The notes beneath the pieces are model-generated. The model made no database searches. It was given only the letters and a program-made list of their open reading frames with translations, and was not told where the DNA came from. DNA of 31,363 bases from an uncultured Bacilli bacterium (GTDB lineage Bacteria > Bacillota_I > Bacilli_A > RF39 > UBA660): assembly GCA_948629335.1 (NCBI GenBank), contig CAPHZB010000013.1:1-31363 (forward strand). Direction: 5' to 3'. Numbering within the stretch: the stretch's first letter is position 1; each line of letters starts with the position of its first letter. Shown piece after piece: positions 8,233 to 16,648 of this stretch. A program made the translations under genes and the position numbers.

Positions 8233-9307
8233 ACCAATTTCCTGCCTTTTTTAATTCATTAATTGTTTTTTGATGTTCTTGATAAGTTTCTGAAAAATAA
8301 ACTTTCATATTCTTATCGGATGCGAAATATAAGTATTTACTATCACTTGGATTTAAAACTGCATCGATTGCGTCTACTCCTGGAGAAGAAATTGGTCCTA
8401 CTGGAAGACCCGCAATTACATACGTATTATAACTATTACTTTTTAAATATGCATCTTCAAATTCGTCTACCCCCATTACTTTTTTCTCCCCATAATAAGC
8501 TGAAGCACAACTTTGTAATTTCATCTTTTTTGATAGACGAGTTAAAAAGACACTAGCCATTTTTCTAAAATCATCTACATTATTTCCTTCAGACTGAATC
8601 ATAGATGCTAGGGTAATGATTTCATGAATGGAATATGTACTAGCTTCCATTTTTTCTTTATATGGTTCTAAGTTCTTTTCCATACTGTTTAACATACTTT
8701 CCACAATTGTTTCAATCTTTACGTCTTTATTTGCAAACTCATACGTATTTGGATACAAATACCCTTCTAAAGCATAATAAATCTCCTTGTTTAATATATC
8801 CTCAGTTAAAAACCAATATTTATTAATTAACTGTTTCAAATACGTTGTATCTGTAATCACTTTATAAAACTCTTCTTCTGTATGATTTGTATTTTCTGCG
8901 ATTACTTTCGCAACCTTCGATACAACAAGTCCTTCTTTAAACGTAATTCGAATCGCATCTGGATTTTCTGTGCTTCCACTTCCAAGAACCTCTAAAATCT
9001 GTTTTACAGACATATTTCTATTCAATGCATATGTCCCTGCTTGTAAAGGTTTTACTTCATTTAATTTTAAATAAATCTTATATGCGAATTCTGATTTAAT
9101 TAAATTAGATTCTTTTAAAGAGGTAGCCAAACTACTATAGGTACTTCCACTCGCAACAGTAAATGTTACTTTCTCACTTTCCTTAGAAACACTTTTTATA
9201 TTTGTAGTATAAAAAAGATAAATTCCTACGAATGCACAAATAAGGAGAAAAAGGAAAAAAATTATAATAGCAAGCACAACTCGCCCATATCTTATTCTTC
9301 GTTTCAT
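8222..9307 (-). CDS. mltG: Endolytic murein transglycosylase MltG
   Basis: 361 residues, anchored by one N-terminal membrane helix (~9-33), with the bulk outside. The YceG/MltG domain shows EGYLYPNTYEF (181-191), ASMIQSEG (234-241) and VFLTRLSKKMKLQS (253-266). MltG cleaves nascent glycan strands near the membrane and helps set chain length. In most relatives the catalytic region reads E-K-E-T; here the first Glu is Gln238 and the second is kept (E240). The region after L264-S266 also has CASAYYG in place of the usual DPTVIYG. These are modest deviations in an otherwise canonical protein. Gene order (DUF1292 upstream, trmR overlapping downstream) matches Bacillus. Confidence 0.9.
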   Translation of the reverse strand: MKRRIRYGRVVLAIIIFFLFLLICAFVGIYLFYTTNIKSVSKESEKVTFTVASGSTYSSLATSLKESNLIKSEFAYKIYLKLNEVKPLQAGTYALNRNMSVKQILEVLGSGSTENPDAIRITFKEGLVVSKVAKVIAENTNHTEEEFYKVITDTTYLKQLINKYWFLTEDILNKEIYYALEGYLYPNTYEFANKDVKIETIVESMLNSMEKNLEPYKEKMEASTYSIHEIITLASMIQSEGNNVDDFRKMASVFLTRLSKKMKLQSCASAYYGEKKVMGVDEFEDAYLKSNSYNTYVIAGLPVGPISSPGVDAIDAVLNPSDSKYLYFASDKNMKVYFSETYQEHQKTINELKKAGNWYGS

Positions 9308-9325
9308 AACACACCAAAAACGAGC

Positions 9326-9619
9326 CTATTCTTGCCCGCTCTCCTCCACTGCCTTTTTTGCTTCCTCTTGTAATTCGCCAAGAATTTTTTCAATAATATC
9401 CCATTCTGCTTCTGTTGTAATTGGTTCTAGCTTTGTTTCCTCTTGCCCTGGTGTATAAATAGAAGCATATACTTTTGTATTGCCTTCTTCATCTAGTGTA
9501 TTATCAGTATAAACAATATAATTTTTATGTGTTTCATCTGACTCAAAGGTAAATAATACCTCACACTCAATTTCTTTCCCATTATCATCAAATACTTTAA
9601 ATGTCATCTTCTCTTCCAT
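9326..9619 (-). CDS. DUF1292 family protein (YrzB-like)
   Basis: A 97-residue acidic protein with the DUF1292 pattern: F-D-D-NGKEIECEVLFTFE, then YIVYTDNTLDEEGNTKVYASIY, then a conserved W (EAEWDIIEKILGEL). Function is unknown in the family. It is nearly always next to ruvX in Firmicutes, as here, where its start overlaps the 3' end of ruvX by 23 bp. AGGTGG lies 6 nt before the ATG, inside the ruvX coding sequence, which implies coupled translation. Confidence 0.88.
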   Translation of the reverse strand: MEEKMTFKVFDDNGKEIECEVLFTFESDETHKNYIVYTDNTLDEEGNTKVYASIYTPGQEETKLEPITTEAEWDIIEKILGELQEEAKKAVEESGQE

Positions 9620-10043
9620 GCATGTCCACCTTTCTTTTATCTAAATAGGTTTGAAGAATAATACTTGCAGCAACCCCATCAACTTTCTTTTTACGTTTTT
9701 TTCTAGACAAATCTGACGCAATTAAACAATGATTGGCCTCCACAGTAGAAAGTCTTTCATCCTGCATAACTACTGGAAGATGAAACTGTTCTTCTAATTC
9801 TTTCTTAAAATTAAGTGTCCGTACTGCACTTTCTCCAACACTATTATTCATATTCTTTGGTAATCCTAAAACAATCATTTCGACTTGTTCTTCCTCAATT
9901 ATTTTTTTTAATTCCCTTAAAGCACTCGCATAGTCCTCTTCCATAAAACGGATAGTGGTATACCATGTAGCAATGGTTTCTGTTTTATCACAAATCGCAA
10001 TACCAAGCGTTCGCGTTCCTAGATCAAGTCCTATTATTCTCAT
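9597..10043 (-). CDS. ruvX: RuvX/YqgF-type putative Holliday-junction resolvase / pre-16S rRNA nuclease
   Basis: 148 residues, the normal length. RNase-H-like fold motifs are GLDLGTRTLGIA (D7), VLGLPKNMN and DERLSTVEA, followed by the basic KKRKKKVDGVAA with a final conserved Asp. YqgF proteins process the 5' end of 16S rRNA in E. coli, and some have Holliday-junction activity. First gene of the operon ruvX – DUF1292 – mltG – trmR, with its own promoter 41 bp upstream and GAGGAAGT before the ATG. Confidence 0.92.
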   Translation of the reverse strand: MRIIGLDLGTRTLGIAICDKTETIATWYTTIRFMEEDYASALRELKKIIEEEQVEMIVLGLPKNMNNSVGESAVRTLNFKKELEEQFHLPVVMQDERLSTVEANHCLIASDLSRKKRKKKVDGVAASIILQTYLDKRKVDMHGREDDI

Positions 10044-10083
10044 ACTTCCTCTTTTCCAAAATTACCCTTATGAATATACATTC

Positions 10084-10112
10084 ATTGTACCATGAAGTTA
10101 TCATTTATACAA
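10084..10112 (-). promoter_or_regulatory. Promoter of the ruvX–DUF1292–mltG–trmR operon
   Basis: Minus-strand TTGTAT (10107-10112), 17 bp, TACAAT (10084-10089) with TGG directly before it (extended -10). The poor -35 is compensated by the extended -10. Confidence 0.5.
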
Positions 10113-10119
10113 GCAAAAA

Positions 10120-10620
10120 TTAGCTTACTAAAAAATCACTGATTAAATCAATAACATCAATACAACTATCCCATACATAATACACTTTATCCATAAATGC
10201 ATTTTGCCTCGTCTTTGTAATATCCACCTCTAAATAGTCTTTTCTATCTTTACAGTTTCCATGATACCTTTTATATCTTTTTTTTACTTTTTCCAAATCA
10301 GAAATATGATAAATATAAATTCTTGTTTTTGTTACTTTTATAAAAAGGGAAATCAGCCGCTTTTCTAAGTTTCCTAACTCTTCCTCATTAATAACTAAAA
10401 TATCCATACTCTTTTTTCCAAATCGCCTCAGAAATGTTTTAGGAGAAATTTTTCTCGTCCTTCCCCCTTTTTCATTCCTCTTTAAATCAGTAGAATTTAA
10501 AAGAAAACATTCTTCTATCTTTTTATTTTTCTGAATACAAGTTAGGTAATTTTCTTCCATAATTCCATAACACAAAATTCTTCCCTCTAAAGAAGAAAAA
10601 AGTTTTTCTAGCTTTTCCAC
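10120..10620 (-). CDS. Small basic protein of unknown function
   Basis: A 166-residue soluble protein with clustered basic residues (KGGRTRKISPKTFLRRFGKK, then KVKKRYKRYHGNCKDRKDY). I do not recognise a family. A Rossmann-like rhythm can be imagined (ILCYGIMEEN, MDILVINEEEL, RIYIYHISD), but there is no glycine motif, so a degenerate nucleotide-binding protein is only a guess. It starts 13 bp inside the upstream tcdA-like gene, so it belongs to the permease–NUDIX–tcdA operon and may be translated by coupling. No terminator hairpin was seen after it; the ruvX promoter follows 91 bp from its stop. Confidence 0.65.
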   Translation of the reverse strand: MEKLEKLFSSLEGRILCYGIMEENYLTCIQKNKKIEECFLLNSTDLKRNEKGGRTRKISPKTFLRRFGKKSMDILVINEEELGNLEKRLISLFIKVTKTRIYIYHISDLEKVKKRYKRYHGNCKDRKDYLEVDITKTRQNAFMDKVYYVWDSCIDVIDLISDFLVS

Positions 10621-11294
10621 TTTCGCACCTCCGAAGTAATATAACTTGTAATGAGTAAACCTGCAACGGAAGGAACAAAGGATACAGAACCAAGTGTATT
10701 TTCTATCGTTTTTATAGGAATCTCATCCGAACAAACAACAGGAATCTTTTTATATATTTTTTCTTTTCTCGCTTCTTTTCTAAGGATTTTAGCAAGTGGG
10801 TCATAAGTTGTATCTTTTAAATCCATAATTTTTAATTTAGTAGGATCGAGTTTATTAGCCGTTCCCATACTCAAAATAAATCTCTGATTCTTTTTAACAC
10901 ACATTCTCATAATTTCTTTTTTTACAGATACTGTATCACAGGCATCTACTAAAAAATCAATTTTTTCAGAAAACAAAATTCCTATATTTTCTATTGTGAT
11001 TTTTTCCTTTATCACTTTCACCTCACAAGTGGGATGAATATCCTTAACGCGCGTTTTTAAAACATCTGCTTTATAAAGTCCAATAGTAGAATGCAGTGCT
11101 TCTATTTGCCGATTGATATTTGTAGGGTCAATTGTATCATAGTCTACTAAAATGAGTTTCTTAACCCCAAGTCTCGCTAAACTCTCCACAACATAGCTTC
11201 CTACTCCTCCAAGGCCCAAAATAAGCACTGTTATATTTTGTATTTTTTTATAATCTTCCTTTAATAAAGACTTTGTTCTTTGCCATGTATCCAT
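10608..11294 (-). CDS. tcdA: ThiF/E1-like tRNA threonylcarbamoyladenosine dehydratase (TcdA-like)
   Basis: About 228 residues. An E1-like adenylating fold with LILGLGGVGSYVVESLARLG, then LVDYDTIDPTNINRQI, and a late CSDE motif (VVCSDEIPI) matching the TcdA/CsdL pattern. TcdA uses ATP to cyclise t6A37 of tRNA to ct6A. Several steps of tRNA modification are thus encoded in this 10-kb region. The first possible ATG (11306) has no ribosome site. The ATG at 11294 is preceded by GAGAGG with a short 4-nt spacer and gives the usual N-terminus, so it is preferred. The alternative adds only four residues. Confidence 0.85.
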   Translation of the reverse strand: MDTWQRTKSLLKEDYKKIQNITVLILGLGGVGSYVVESLARLGVKKLILVDYDTIDPTNINRQIEALHSTIGLYKADVLKTRVKDIHPTCEVKVIKEKITIENIGILFSEKIDFLVDACDTVSVKKEIMRMCVKKNQRFILSMGTANKLDPTKLKIMDLKDTTYDPLAKILRKEARKEKIYKKIPVVCSDEIPIKTIENTLGSVSFVPSVAGLLITSYITSEVRKWKS

Positions 11295-11332
11295 ATAACC
11301 TCTCATTTCCGTAACACTAAAAAATAGCTACT

Positions 11333-11836
11333 CTATTCAAACAGTAGGCCATTTTCTAAATATGCAAAACAAGTTTTCATCATCTCAGCATGTTTTTTAT
11401 GAAATTCTTGTCTTTCAATTAATTCCAATACTTTTTCTTTAGAAGCAAACATATAATCTGTCACTTCCTCCTCTTGCAGTTTAATCTTCTCCTCTGGAAC
11501 AAAGCATTTTACATAATAAAAATCCACAAAATCATCCTTTGTTTGAATGGTTTTAAATAATTTAACTTTCTCTTTTTGTATTTCTAACCCCATCTCTTCT
11601 TTAATCTCCGTTAACATTCCTTCTAAAGAGGTTTCTCCACTTTTGGGATGTCCTGATATAGTTCCCCAAAGTCCTCCCTTTTGTAAAGAACGTTTTTGTA
11701 AAAGAAAGGTTCCATCTGTATTTTCTAAAGCTATAACCACACTTACATAATACATGCCCTTCTCTGGTTTTTCTCCTTTTTTTATCGTTTTAAAAAGAGG
11801 AATTCTATCTTCATTATATAAATCTCGATACTCCAT
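11333..11836 (-). CDS. NUDIX hydrolase (IPP-isomerase/YfcD-like)
   Basis: 167 residues. The N-terminus resembles the IDI/YfcD-like NUDIX group: LYNEDRIPLFKTIKKGEKPE, then FLLQKRSLQKGGLWGTISGH. The Nudix box G-x5-E-x7-xE-x2-EE-x-G is present in GHPKSGETSLEGMLTEIKEE, continuing MGL, with Thr in place of the usual Arg before the first catalytic Glu. The substrate is likely a nucleoside-diphosphate derivative or a related pyrophosphate and cannot be fixed. It sits 9 bp after the permease gene and 38 bp before the tcdA-like ATG, all in one direction, so it shares their transcript. Confidence 0.85.
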   Translation of the reverse strand: MEYRDLYNEDRIPLFKTIKKGEKPEKGMYYVSVVIALENTDGTFLLQKRSLQKGGLWGTISGHPKSGETSLEGMLTEIKEEMGLEIQKEKVKLFKTIQTKDDFVDFYYVKCFVPEEKIKLQEEEVTDYMFASKEKVLELIERQEFHKKHAEMMKTCFAYLENGLLFE

Positions 11837-11845
11837 AAAAGCCTC

Positions 11846-12340
11846 CTAAATAATGCATTCAATTACAATATTTGTAAGAAAAAGAAACAACAACACATAA
11901 TTCATACAAATACACTGTTTTTTATTTTTCTCATAAAAGGCAATCATTTTTGGCAAGAGAAAATAGGAAAAGGCAAGACCAATGACTCCAAATAAGATTC
12001 CCATAGAAAGACATATTCTACCTTGAAAATTTAAAAAGAAATCTGAATAGTCCCATAAACGATGGTCAAAAAATTCTTCAGAAATAAAGGCACTTATATA
12101 TTCAACCACTAAAGAAATAATCACTATCTTAAAAAAATTTTTAATTTTATTATCTTCTTTTTTAAACACAAGAGCAATCAACACACAAGCAACCCCATAG
12201 ATAGGACACCACATACCACAAAGAGTCCCCGGATTTACTAATTTGTGGTTAATAAGTAGCCCAAAGAAAACTTCGCCTATCCAACCTAATATCGATGCTG
12301 TAAAAAATAAATATACATATATCGCCAACTTTTTATTCAT
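11846..12340 (-). CDS. CmpB-type putative ABC-transporter permease-like membrane protein
   Basis: A 164-residue polytopic protein with about five membrane segments. The family motifs of ABC_trans_CmpB proteins are visible: LGWIGEVFFG near the start, NPGTLCGMWCPIYGVACV around 36-53, and LWDYSDFFLNFQGRICL around 94-110. Despite the family name no ABC ATPase is nearby and transport is unproven. First gene of a four-gene operon with a good promoter 30 bp upstream. GGAG precedes the ATG. Confidence 0.82.
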   Translation of the reverse strand: MNKKLAIYVYLFFTASILGWIGEVFFGLLINHKLVNPGTLCGMWCPIYGVACVLIALVFKKEDNKIKNFFKIVIISLVVEYISAFISEEFFDHRLWDYSDFFLNFQGRICLSMGILFGVIGLAFSYFLLPKMIAFYEKNKKQCICMNYVLLFLFLTNIVIECII

Positions 12341-12369
12341 ACAACCTACTCCAAATTCAAACTATTTTT

Positions 12370-12398
12370 ATTCTAACATATTTCTTTTCCATTTTCAA
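12370..12398 (-). promoter_or_regulatory. Promoter of the permease–NUDIX–tcdA operon
   Basis: Minus-strand TTGAAA (12393-12398), 17 bp, TAGAAT (12370-12375), with TGT directly before the -10 (extended). 5/6 matches in each box. Confidence 0.62.
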
Positions 12399-12426
12399 TC
12401 ATTGCATTAGTGTGAAAATTACACAT

Positions 12427-12448
12427 AAAAAGGGGTTTTGTCCCCTTT
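12427..12448 (-). terminator. Intrinsic terminator of the GT2–methyltransferase gene
   Basis: Minus-strand stem AAAGGGG/CCCCTTT (12442-12448 with 12429-12435), 6-nt loop ACAAAA, followed by a run of T. It starts directly after the stop codon at 12450. Confidence 0.7.
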
Positions 12449-12449
12449 C

Positions 12450-13772
12450 CTAACTGCATTTATCTTTTTTGCATCGAATGGTATAGTACGTATATCGATA
12501 CATCGATTCTTCCTTTTTCATAAGTAATTCTAAATTTTTTTCTTCTTCTTCATTCAATGTTTCATACCAAGAATATACTTCTATATCTTTGTACCCTGCT
12601 TTTAGAAGAAGAGATTGCATATCTTTTAAAGTAAAAAAATTGCGGTGCGTGTATTCCTCCCTATAAAAGTTTCCTTGTAATAAGGAAGTAATTGTCTTTA
12701 TACTAGCTATATTATGAATTTCTAAAAGGAGTGTTCCATCTTTTTTTAAAAAACGATGTATTTTTTGTAAGAATGTCAAAGGATTTTTCACTGTTTCCAA
12801 AAAATCACCAATAAGTATGGTATGATATGTATTTTTTATGTTTTTTAAATTCGCATACATAGGAAAAGACATAGAAGCAATTTTTCGCATTGCCTTATCA
12901 TATTCCACACCTTCTACCTTAGATGGATGTATTTGATACATCATTTCTTTTAAAGAAACGCCAATTCCAGCACCCACTTCTAGTATACTTTCGCATGGTT
13001 CTAATAAAGGATAAGAGGCTACTTTTCTTTCATCAAATGAGGCAGTAGAAAAACCCCATTTCTTTTTAAAATAGTTTCGATTTTTATTTAAAATAGGATA
13101 AAATTTACTTAGGTCTTTCCTAAAGGAAGTTCCTAAATAATGATGAATAAATGTATCATGACATAACATAAGTTTGTACCCTAATTTTAAGATACGTAAA
13201 GATAAATCATTATCTTCCACATATCCTGGTGTATACGCTTCATCTAGTTGTTTTAACGTATGGATGACTTCCCTTTTTATTAAAAGGCAATACCCAATTA
13301 AAAATACTTTTTCTTCCCATTTTTCTTTATTTGAAACATTATTTTCTAAAGCAAGAGCTTGCATTTCCTCTAAATCGTTATAAGTAAACGATACTCCTTG
13401 TCTATTTTCATGTTGATTACAAATGGGACCTACTGCACCTATTTTCTCATCGCTATATAAGCAAAGTTTTAAATTGGTAAGCCAGTTTTTTGTCACAACA
13501 GTATCATTGTTTAGAAGTAAAATGTCGTTTTCAGGATTAGCCAGTGCAATTCCTTGATTGCATCCCTTTGGAAAGCCAACATTTTCTTGATTTAAAATAA
13601 CCCGAATTCTTTTATTGCTTACCAAGTATTCTCTTGTTCCATCTGTCGAAGCATTATCAATAACAATCAGTTCATATGTATCTTTTTCTGTATAAGTAAA
13701 GATACTTTCTAAACAAGCTTTTGTATATTCTAAATTGTTGTATGTTAAAAGAATGATTGAAGTTTTTCGCAT
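12450..13772 (-). CDS. Bifunctional family-2 glycosyltransferase – SAM methyltransferase fusion
   Basis: 440 residues in two domains. Residues 1-~245 are a GT-A family 2 glycosyltransferase: SIILLTYNNLEYTKACLESI at the start, VIDNASTDGT (37-46), ENVGFPKGCNQG (63-74), the metal-binding position LLNNDT (86-91) and VEDNDLSLR (185-193). Residues ~260-440 are a class I methyltransferase: ILEVGAGIG (263-271), GVEYDK (288-293), then LKKDGTLLLEIHN. This pairing suggests sugar transfer and methylation of a cell-surface glycan, both at the inner membrane face. The substrate is unknown and no other glycan genes flank it. ATG follows GGGGAGGAATTT. It is a single-gene unit bounded by terminators on both sides. 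Confidence 0.87.
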   Translation of the reverse strand: MRKTSIILLTYNNLEYTKACLESIFTYTEKDTYELIVIDNASTDGTREYLVSNKRIRVILNQENVGFPKGCNQGIALANPENDILLLNNDTVVTKNWLTNLKLCLYSDEKIGAVGPICNQHENRQGVSFTYNDLEEMQALALENNVSNKEKWEEKVFLIGYCLLIKREVIHTLKQLDEAYTPGYVEDNDLSLRILKLGYKLMLCHDTFIHHYLGTSFRKDLSKFYPILNKNRNYFKKKWGFSTASFDERKVASYPLLEPCESILEVGAGIGVSLKEMMYQIHPSKVEGVEYDKAMRKIASMSFPMYANLKNIKNTYHTILIGDFLETVKNPLTFLQKIHRFLKKDGTLLLEIHNIASIKTITSLLQGNFYREEYTHRNFFTLKDMQSLLLKAGYKDIEVYSWYETLNEEEEKNLELLMKKEESMYRYTYYTIRCKKDKCS

Positions 13773-13806
13773 AAATTCCTCCCCTACTATTCTATGAAAG
13801 AAGATA

Positions 13807-13833
13807 CAAAAAAAGGAGCTTTCTTGCCCCTTT
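13807..13833 (-). terminator. Intrinsic terminator of the 143-residue gene
   Basis: Minus-strand AAAGGGGC, 6-nt loop, GCTCCTTT (one G·U pair), followed by TTTT. It begins 2 nt after the stop codon at 13836. Confidence 0.7.
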
Positions 13834-13835
13834 CA

Positions 13836-14267
13836 TTACAAATATTTTTTTAACGTTTCAATTGCCTTTTCTTGAAATTTCAAAAAGTCTTTGGCTAATT
13901 TTAAAGTTTCATGGGAAGATTCTTTTTCATAGTCCTTAATCTTTGCCTCAACTTCTAAAGAACCCATCGTTAAACCCTCAATGAGCATTTTTGCAATCGC
14001 ACTATCACTATTATCCTTCTCTACTTCTTTTTTTATTCCCCTTTTTGCCATCATTTTTGCCATAAAACTTTCTTCTGTCGGTGTATTATTTTTAAGAGAA
14101 TCTTTGGCTTTTTTCTCAAAATTTTTGTATTCTTTTACAATGTCTTCTAAGGCGTTCTTAATTTTATTATCCTTTGTTTTTAAATCCTCTGCTAACTGCA
14201 TACTAGTATATCTTCCCATAGCTGCATCTTTATAGATATGTTCTAAAAGTTCATTTGTTTCTTTCAT
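13836..14267 (-). CDS. Helical protein of unknown function
   Basis: 143 residues, almost entirely helical and highly charged: an N-terminal part with ELLEHIYKDAAMGRYTSMQL, a middle MAKMMAKRGIKKEVEKD, and a C-terminal helix ending ETLKKYL. The overall look is that of a four-helix-bundle, ferritin-like or DUF2383-type protein, but no metal ligands are convincing. An upstream in-frame ATG at 14315 would add 16 lysine-rich residues, but the GGGAGG ribosome site lies 6 nt before the ATG at 14267, so that start is used. Single-gene unit with its own terminator. Confidence 0.7.
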   Translation of the reverse strand: MKETNELLEHIYKDAAMGRYTSMQLAEDLKTKDNKIKNALEDIVKEYKNFEKKAKDSLKNNTPTEESFMAKMMAKRGIKKEVEKDNSDSAIAKMLIEGLTMGSLEVEAKIKDYEKESSHETLKLAKDFLKFQEKAIETLKKYL

Positions 14268-14394
14268 ATTGTCCTCCCTTTTTATTATGTATTCTCTATC
14301 TTTTTTTATTCGCAAAGTTTATATATAGCCAATCTATGTGTATCCAAATGTTCTTACATACCTAAAATGTGAACCATTTCTATAAAAATGTTTT

Positions 14395-14772
14395 TTAGCT
14401 AAAAGCAATTTCTGTATCAATATTTTCATCTTCAATCGCGATAATCAAAAAGAGAATACCACTAATTAAGATAAGGACAGAACCAATAAATGACATGTAA
14501 GTAAGCGTCTGCTTTTTTTGTGAATCTGCACTTGTTAGTTCCTGTACATCTTTATAGCTATCTTTGGTAAAATAGCCGTAAATAATTAATAGAACTGCAA
14601 AGATAAATATTGATATTTCTTGATATTGTTTTCGACTTTGTTCATCATTATATAGAAAAAAATGCTTTTCCTTACTATTTGCATACCAACTTAAAAGAAT
14701 AATTCCAATATAGATAACCCATATCCAGTTCTCTATTTTGATTTCTTTCAGTCTTTCCTGTATATTATCCAT
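14395..14772 (-). CDS. Small membrane protein of unknown function
   Basis: 125 residues with three clear hydrophobic segments: WIWVIYIGIILLSWYA, IFIFAVLLIIYGYF and the C-terminal FIGSVLILISGILFLIIAI. Charged stretches lie between them and the N-terminus is soluble and charged. No family is recognised. It lies between a terminator upstream (14786-14816) and the 143-residue gene downstream, and is probably transcribed alone. Confidence 0.65.
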   Translation of the reverse strand: MDNIQERLKEIKIENWIWVIYIGIILLSWYANSKEKHFFLYNDEQSRKQYQEISIFIFAVLLIIYGYFTKDSYKDVQELTSADSQKKQTLTYMSFIGSVLILISGILFLIIAIEDENIDTEIAFS

Positions 14773-14785
14773 AATACATTATATG

Positions 14786-14816
14786 AAAAAAGAGAAATTC
14801 TAAAATAGAATCCCCT
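14786..14816 (-). terminator. Intrinsic terminator of the amidase gene
   Basis: Minus-strand stem ATTCTA/TAGAAT (14806-14811 with 14797-14802) extended by G·U pairs, then TTTTTT. It lies 24 bp after the stop of the amidase. Confidence 0.6.
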
Positions 14817-14839
14817 TTTATTTTTATTATTTTCTTCTT

Positions 14840-15514
14840 TTACAAAGATAAATAGTATTTCACTTTTCTTTTAAACTCTCCTAATCGATTTTGTTCTAAA
14901 ATAGAATGTGGACAATCTTTTCCTGAAAAATCATGATGTGTTTTTAAATTATCGATACTTAAATCATATGCCTTTAATAAATAGGCAACCAATTTAGCTC
15001 CATTTTCAAATGTCTTTTCAAAATCACCATCTACATTTACGCATAATTCGATTCCAATTCCATATTCATTCCCAGTATCATCACCTGCATGATGAGCAAT
15101 TTCATCATCGGGCATATGGTGATAGATTTCTTTATCATCTACTGTATAATGCCAAGAAGTTGCAGATGTATTGTTATTTTTTAAATAGGCCGCATGGTTC
15201 GAAGCACCTACCCCTTTTTCAAAGTTGTCTGTTTCATGAATAACTATATATTTAATAATTCTTTTTATACCTGGTCTAGCGCTTGTATGCTCTTCAATTA
15301 AATCGGTATGTACTGGTACATCAAACACAAGATTTGGAAATACGGATTCCTTATATACATAAACTGGCGTTTCCTCTTTCTTTGAAGATGGATTTTCTTT
15401 TCTTCTACTCCTATATGCCAACACACACAAAAATATACACAGAATAAGTAACAGAAGAAACCCTATGATTTTCACTTTCTTTTTCAATTTTCTCTTTCTT
15501 TTTTTCTTTGTCAA
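14840..15514 (-). CDS. Membrane-anchored N-acetylmuramoyl-L-alanine amidase (Amidase_2/PGRP family)
   Basis: 224 residues. A lysine-rich N-terminus, one membrane helix (~15-33) and a ~40-residue linker place the catalytic domain outside the cell. The Amidase_2 domain (~85-224) has YIVIHETDN (H93), SWHYTVDDKEI, AHHAGDD, GIGIELCVN and THHDFSGKDCPHS. H93, H193/H194 and C201 correspond to the zinc ligands of T7 lysozyme-type amidases. It cuts the bond between MurNAc and L-Ala in peptidoglycan. Translation starts at TTG (15514) behind AGAGG. A role in wall turnover or daughter-cell separation is likely; an origin from an old prophage is possible but unsupported. Confidence 0.85.
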   Translation of the reverse strand: MTKKKRKRKLKKKVKIIGFLLLLILCIFLCVLAYRSRRKENPSSKKEETPVYVYKESVFPNLVFDVPVHTDLIEEHTSARPGIKRIIKYIVIHETDNFEKGVGASNHAAYLKNNNTSATSWHYTVDDKEIYHHMPDDEIAHHAGDDTGNEYGIGIELCVNVDGDFEKTFENGAKLVAYLLKAYDLSIDNLKTHHDFSGKDCPHSILEQNRLGEFKRKVKYYLSL

Positions 15515-15931
15515 TTTTTACTACCTCTTTTACATTTCTCCATTAATAAGCACTGCTTAGTTATATGAATATTTTCTTTATTTTAACACATTTTTCTAGA
15601 AAAACATCCAATTTTTGTTAAAAAAGATTTGTCTGTATCAACCATTTTGTTTCCTAGTTTTCTATCTATAAATAACTATCTTATAACTTTCTAGCAAACC
15701 AATATCCATTCCCAAGGAGATTTTAAAATTTCTATGATTAAGTTCAAATAATTTCACCTCAAGGAAAGGTCCATAATATCAAATACTTTGAGCTATAAAA
15801 AAGAAAAAAGGAGCAAACCATATTTTGAGGTATGTGAGAATCAGCCTCACTGTATAGACAAATGGTATATTAGTAATCTTAGGAATTGCAATTAAAAACT
15901 AATCACTAAACACAGTTTACAAAATAACAGA
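15515..15931. other. AT-rich gene-poor stretch
   Basis: About 415 bp with no convincing reading frame, tRNA or strong promoter on either strand. A weak GTGAG/CTCAC hairpin lies near 15835-15853. It borders the decayed integrase region and may be residual DNA of a lost element. Confidence 0.4.
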
Positions 15932-15959
15932 AAAGGTAGCAATAATCTTTTGCTACTTT
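15932..15959 (-). terminator. Intrinsic terminator of the 219-residue gene
   Basis: Stem AAGGTAGCAA/TTGCTACTTT (one G·U) around a short loop at 15943-15949. Followed on the minus strand by TTTTCTGTTATTTT. It lies just after the stop codon at 15966. Confidence 0.65.
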
Positions 15960-15965
15960 AATAAA

Positions 15966-16625
15966 TCATTTTTTTTCAAATGATTTTACACACGCCTTTT
16001 CACCAGAATCATCAACTATTATTTTATTTGCTAATTCGATTTCTAAAAAGGTTTCAACTCTATTTAGCTCACTAATTGAAAGTGAATCAACTAATTCAAA
16101 TTTAATTAATCCTATTAGTTGCGTGTAATATAAATCTATACTTTGCTGCCCTTTGTTTAATTCTTTTGCCTTTAGTAAATCTTCTATTTCTTTTAGTTTT
16201 GCTTTTCTTTTTGTTATATTCTCAGGATTAATTTTGATAAATTCTTGATTTACCGAATTAATTTTGTCATCTATAGATAATTTGGTAGAAACATCATAAT
16301 TAAATATTTCATCTACAACTTTTGAATCATTTTGTAGAAGTCTATTTATTAATTCAACTAAATATGGTGGATTATATTGATCATAACTATATAGATCAAT
16401 TTCTCTTATCTCCTCAAAATATTCATTTTTTTCTCTAGTAGACGTACATCTGAAATTTTTAATAATTTCGTCAGTAAATCTTGGGAAATAATCACTTTTA
16501 TATTCCTTATGTTCTATAAAACTGCAATTATCTATAATTCTCTTCTTTAATTCTTCCATTTCCTCTTTATCAAAATCAACTTGATATTTTTCAATTACAT
16601 TGTCATTTTTTCTAAAATAAAGCAT
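15966..16625 (-). CDS. Protein of unknown function beside the integrase remnant
   Basis: 219 residues, soluble, acidic and largely helical, with an N-terminal β-rich start MLYFRKNDNVIEKYQVDF and a helical, charged C-terminal half (KRKAKLKEIEDLLKAKELNKG). No family is recognised. The upstream in-frame ATG would add seven residues, but GGAGG sits 8 nt before the ATG at 16625, so that one is chosen. An extended -10 lies 24 bp upstream and a terminator follows, making it a single-gene unit. Its place between gene-poor DNA and a broken recombinase gene suggests it arrived as cargo of an integrated element; this is inference from position. Confidence 0.65.
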   Translation of the reverse strand: MLYFRKNDNVIEKYQVDFDKEEMEELKKRIIDNCSFIEHKEYKSDYFPRFTDEIIKNFRCTSTREKNEYFEEIREIDLYSYDQYNPPYLVELINRLLQNDSKVVDEIFNYDVSTKLSIDDKINSVNQEFIKINPENITKRKAKLKEIEDLLKAKELNKGQQSIDLYYTQLIGLIKFELVDSLSISELNRVETFLEIELANKIIVDDSGEKACVKSFEKK

Positions 16626-16648
16626 AATTAAAACCTCCATTAGCAAAT

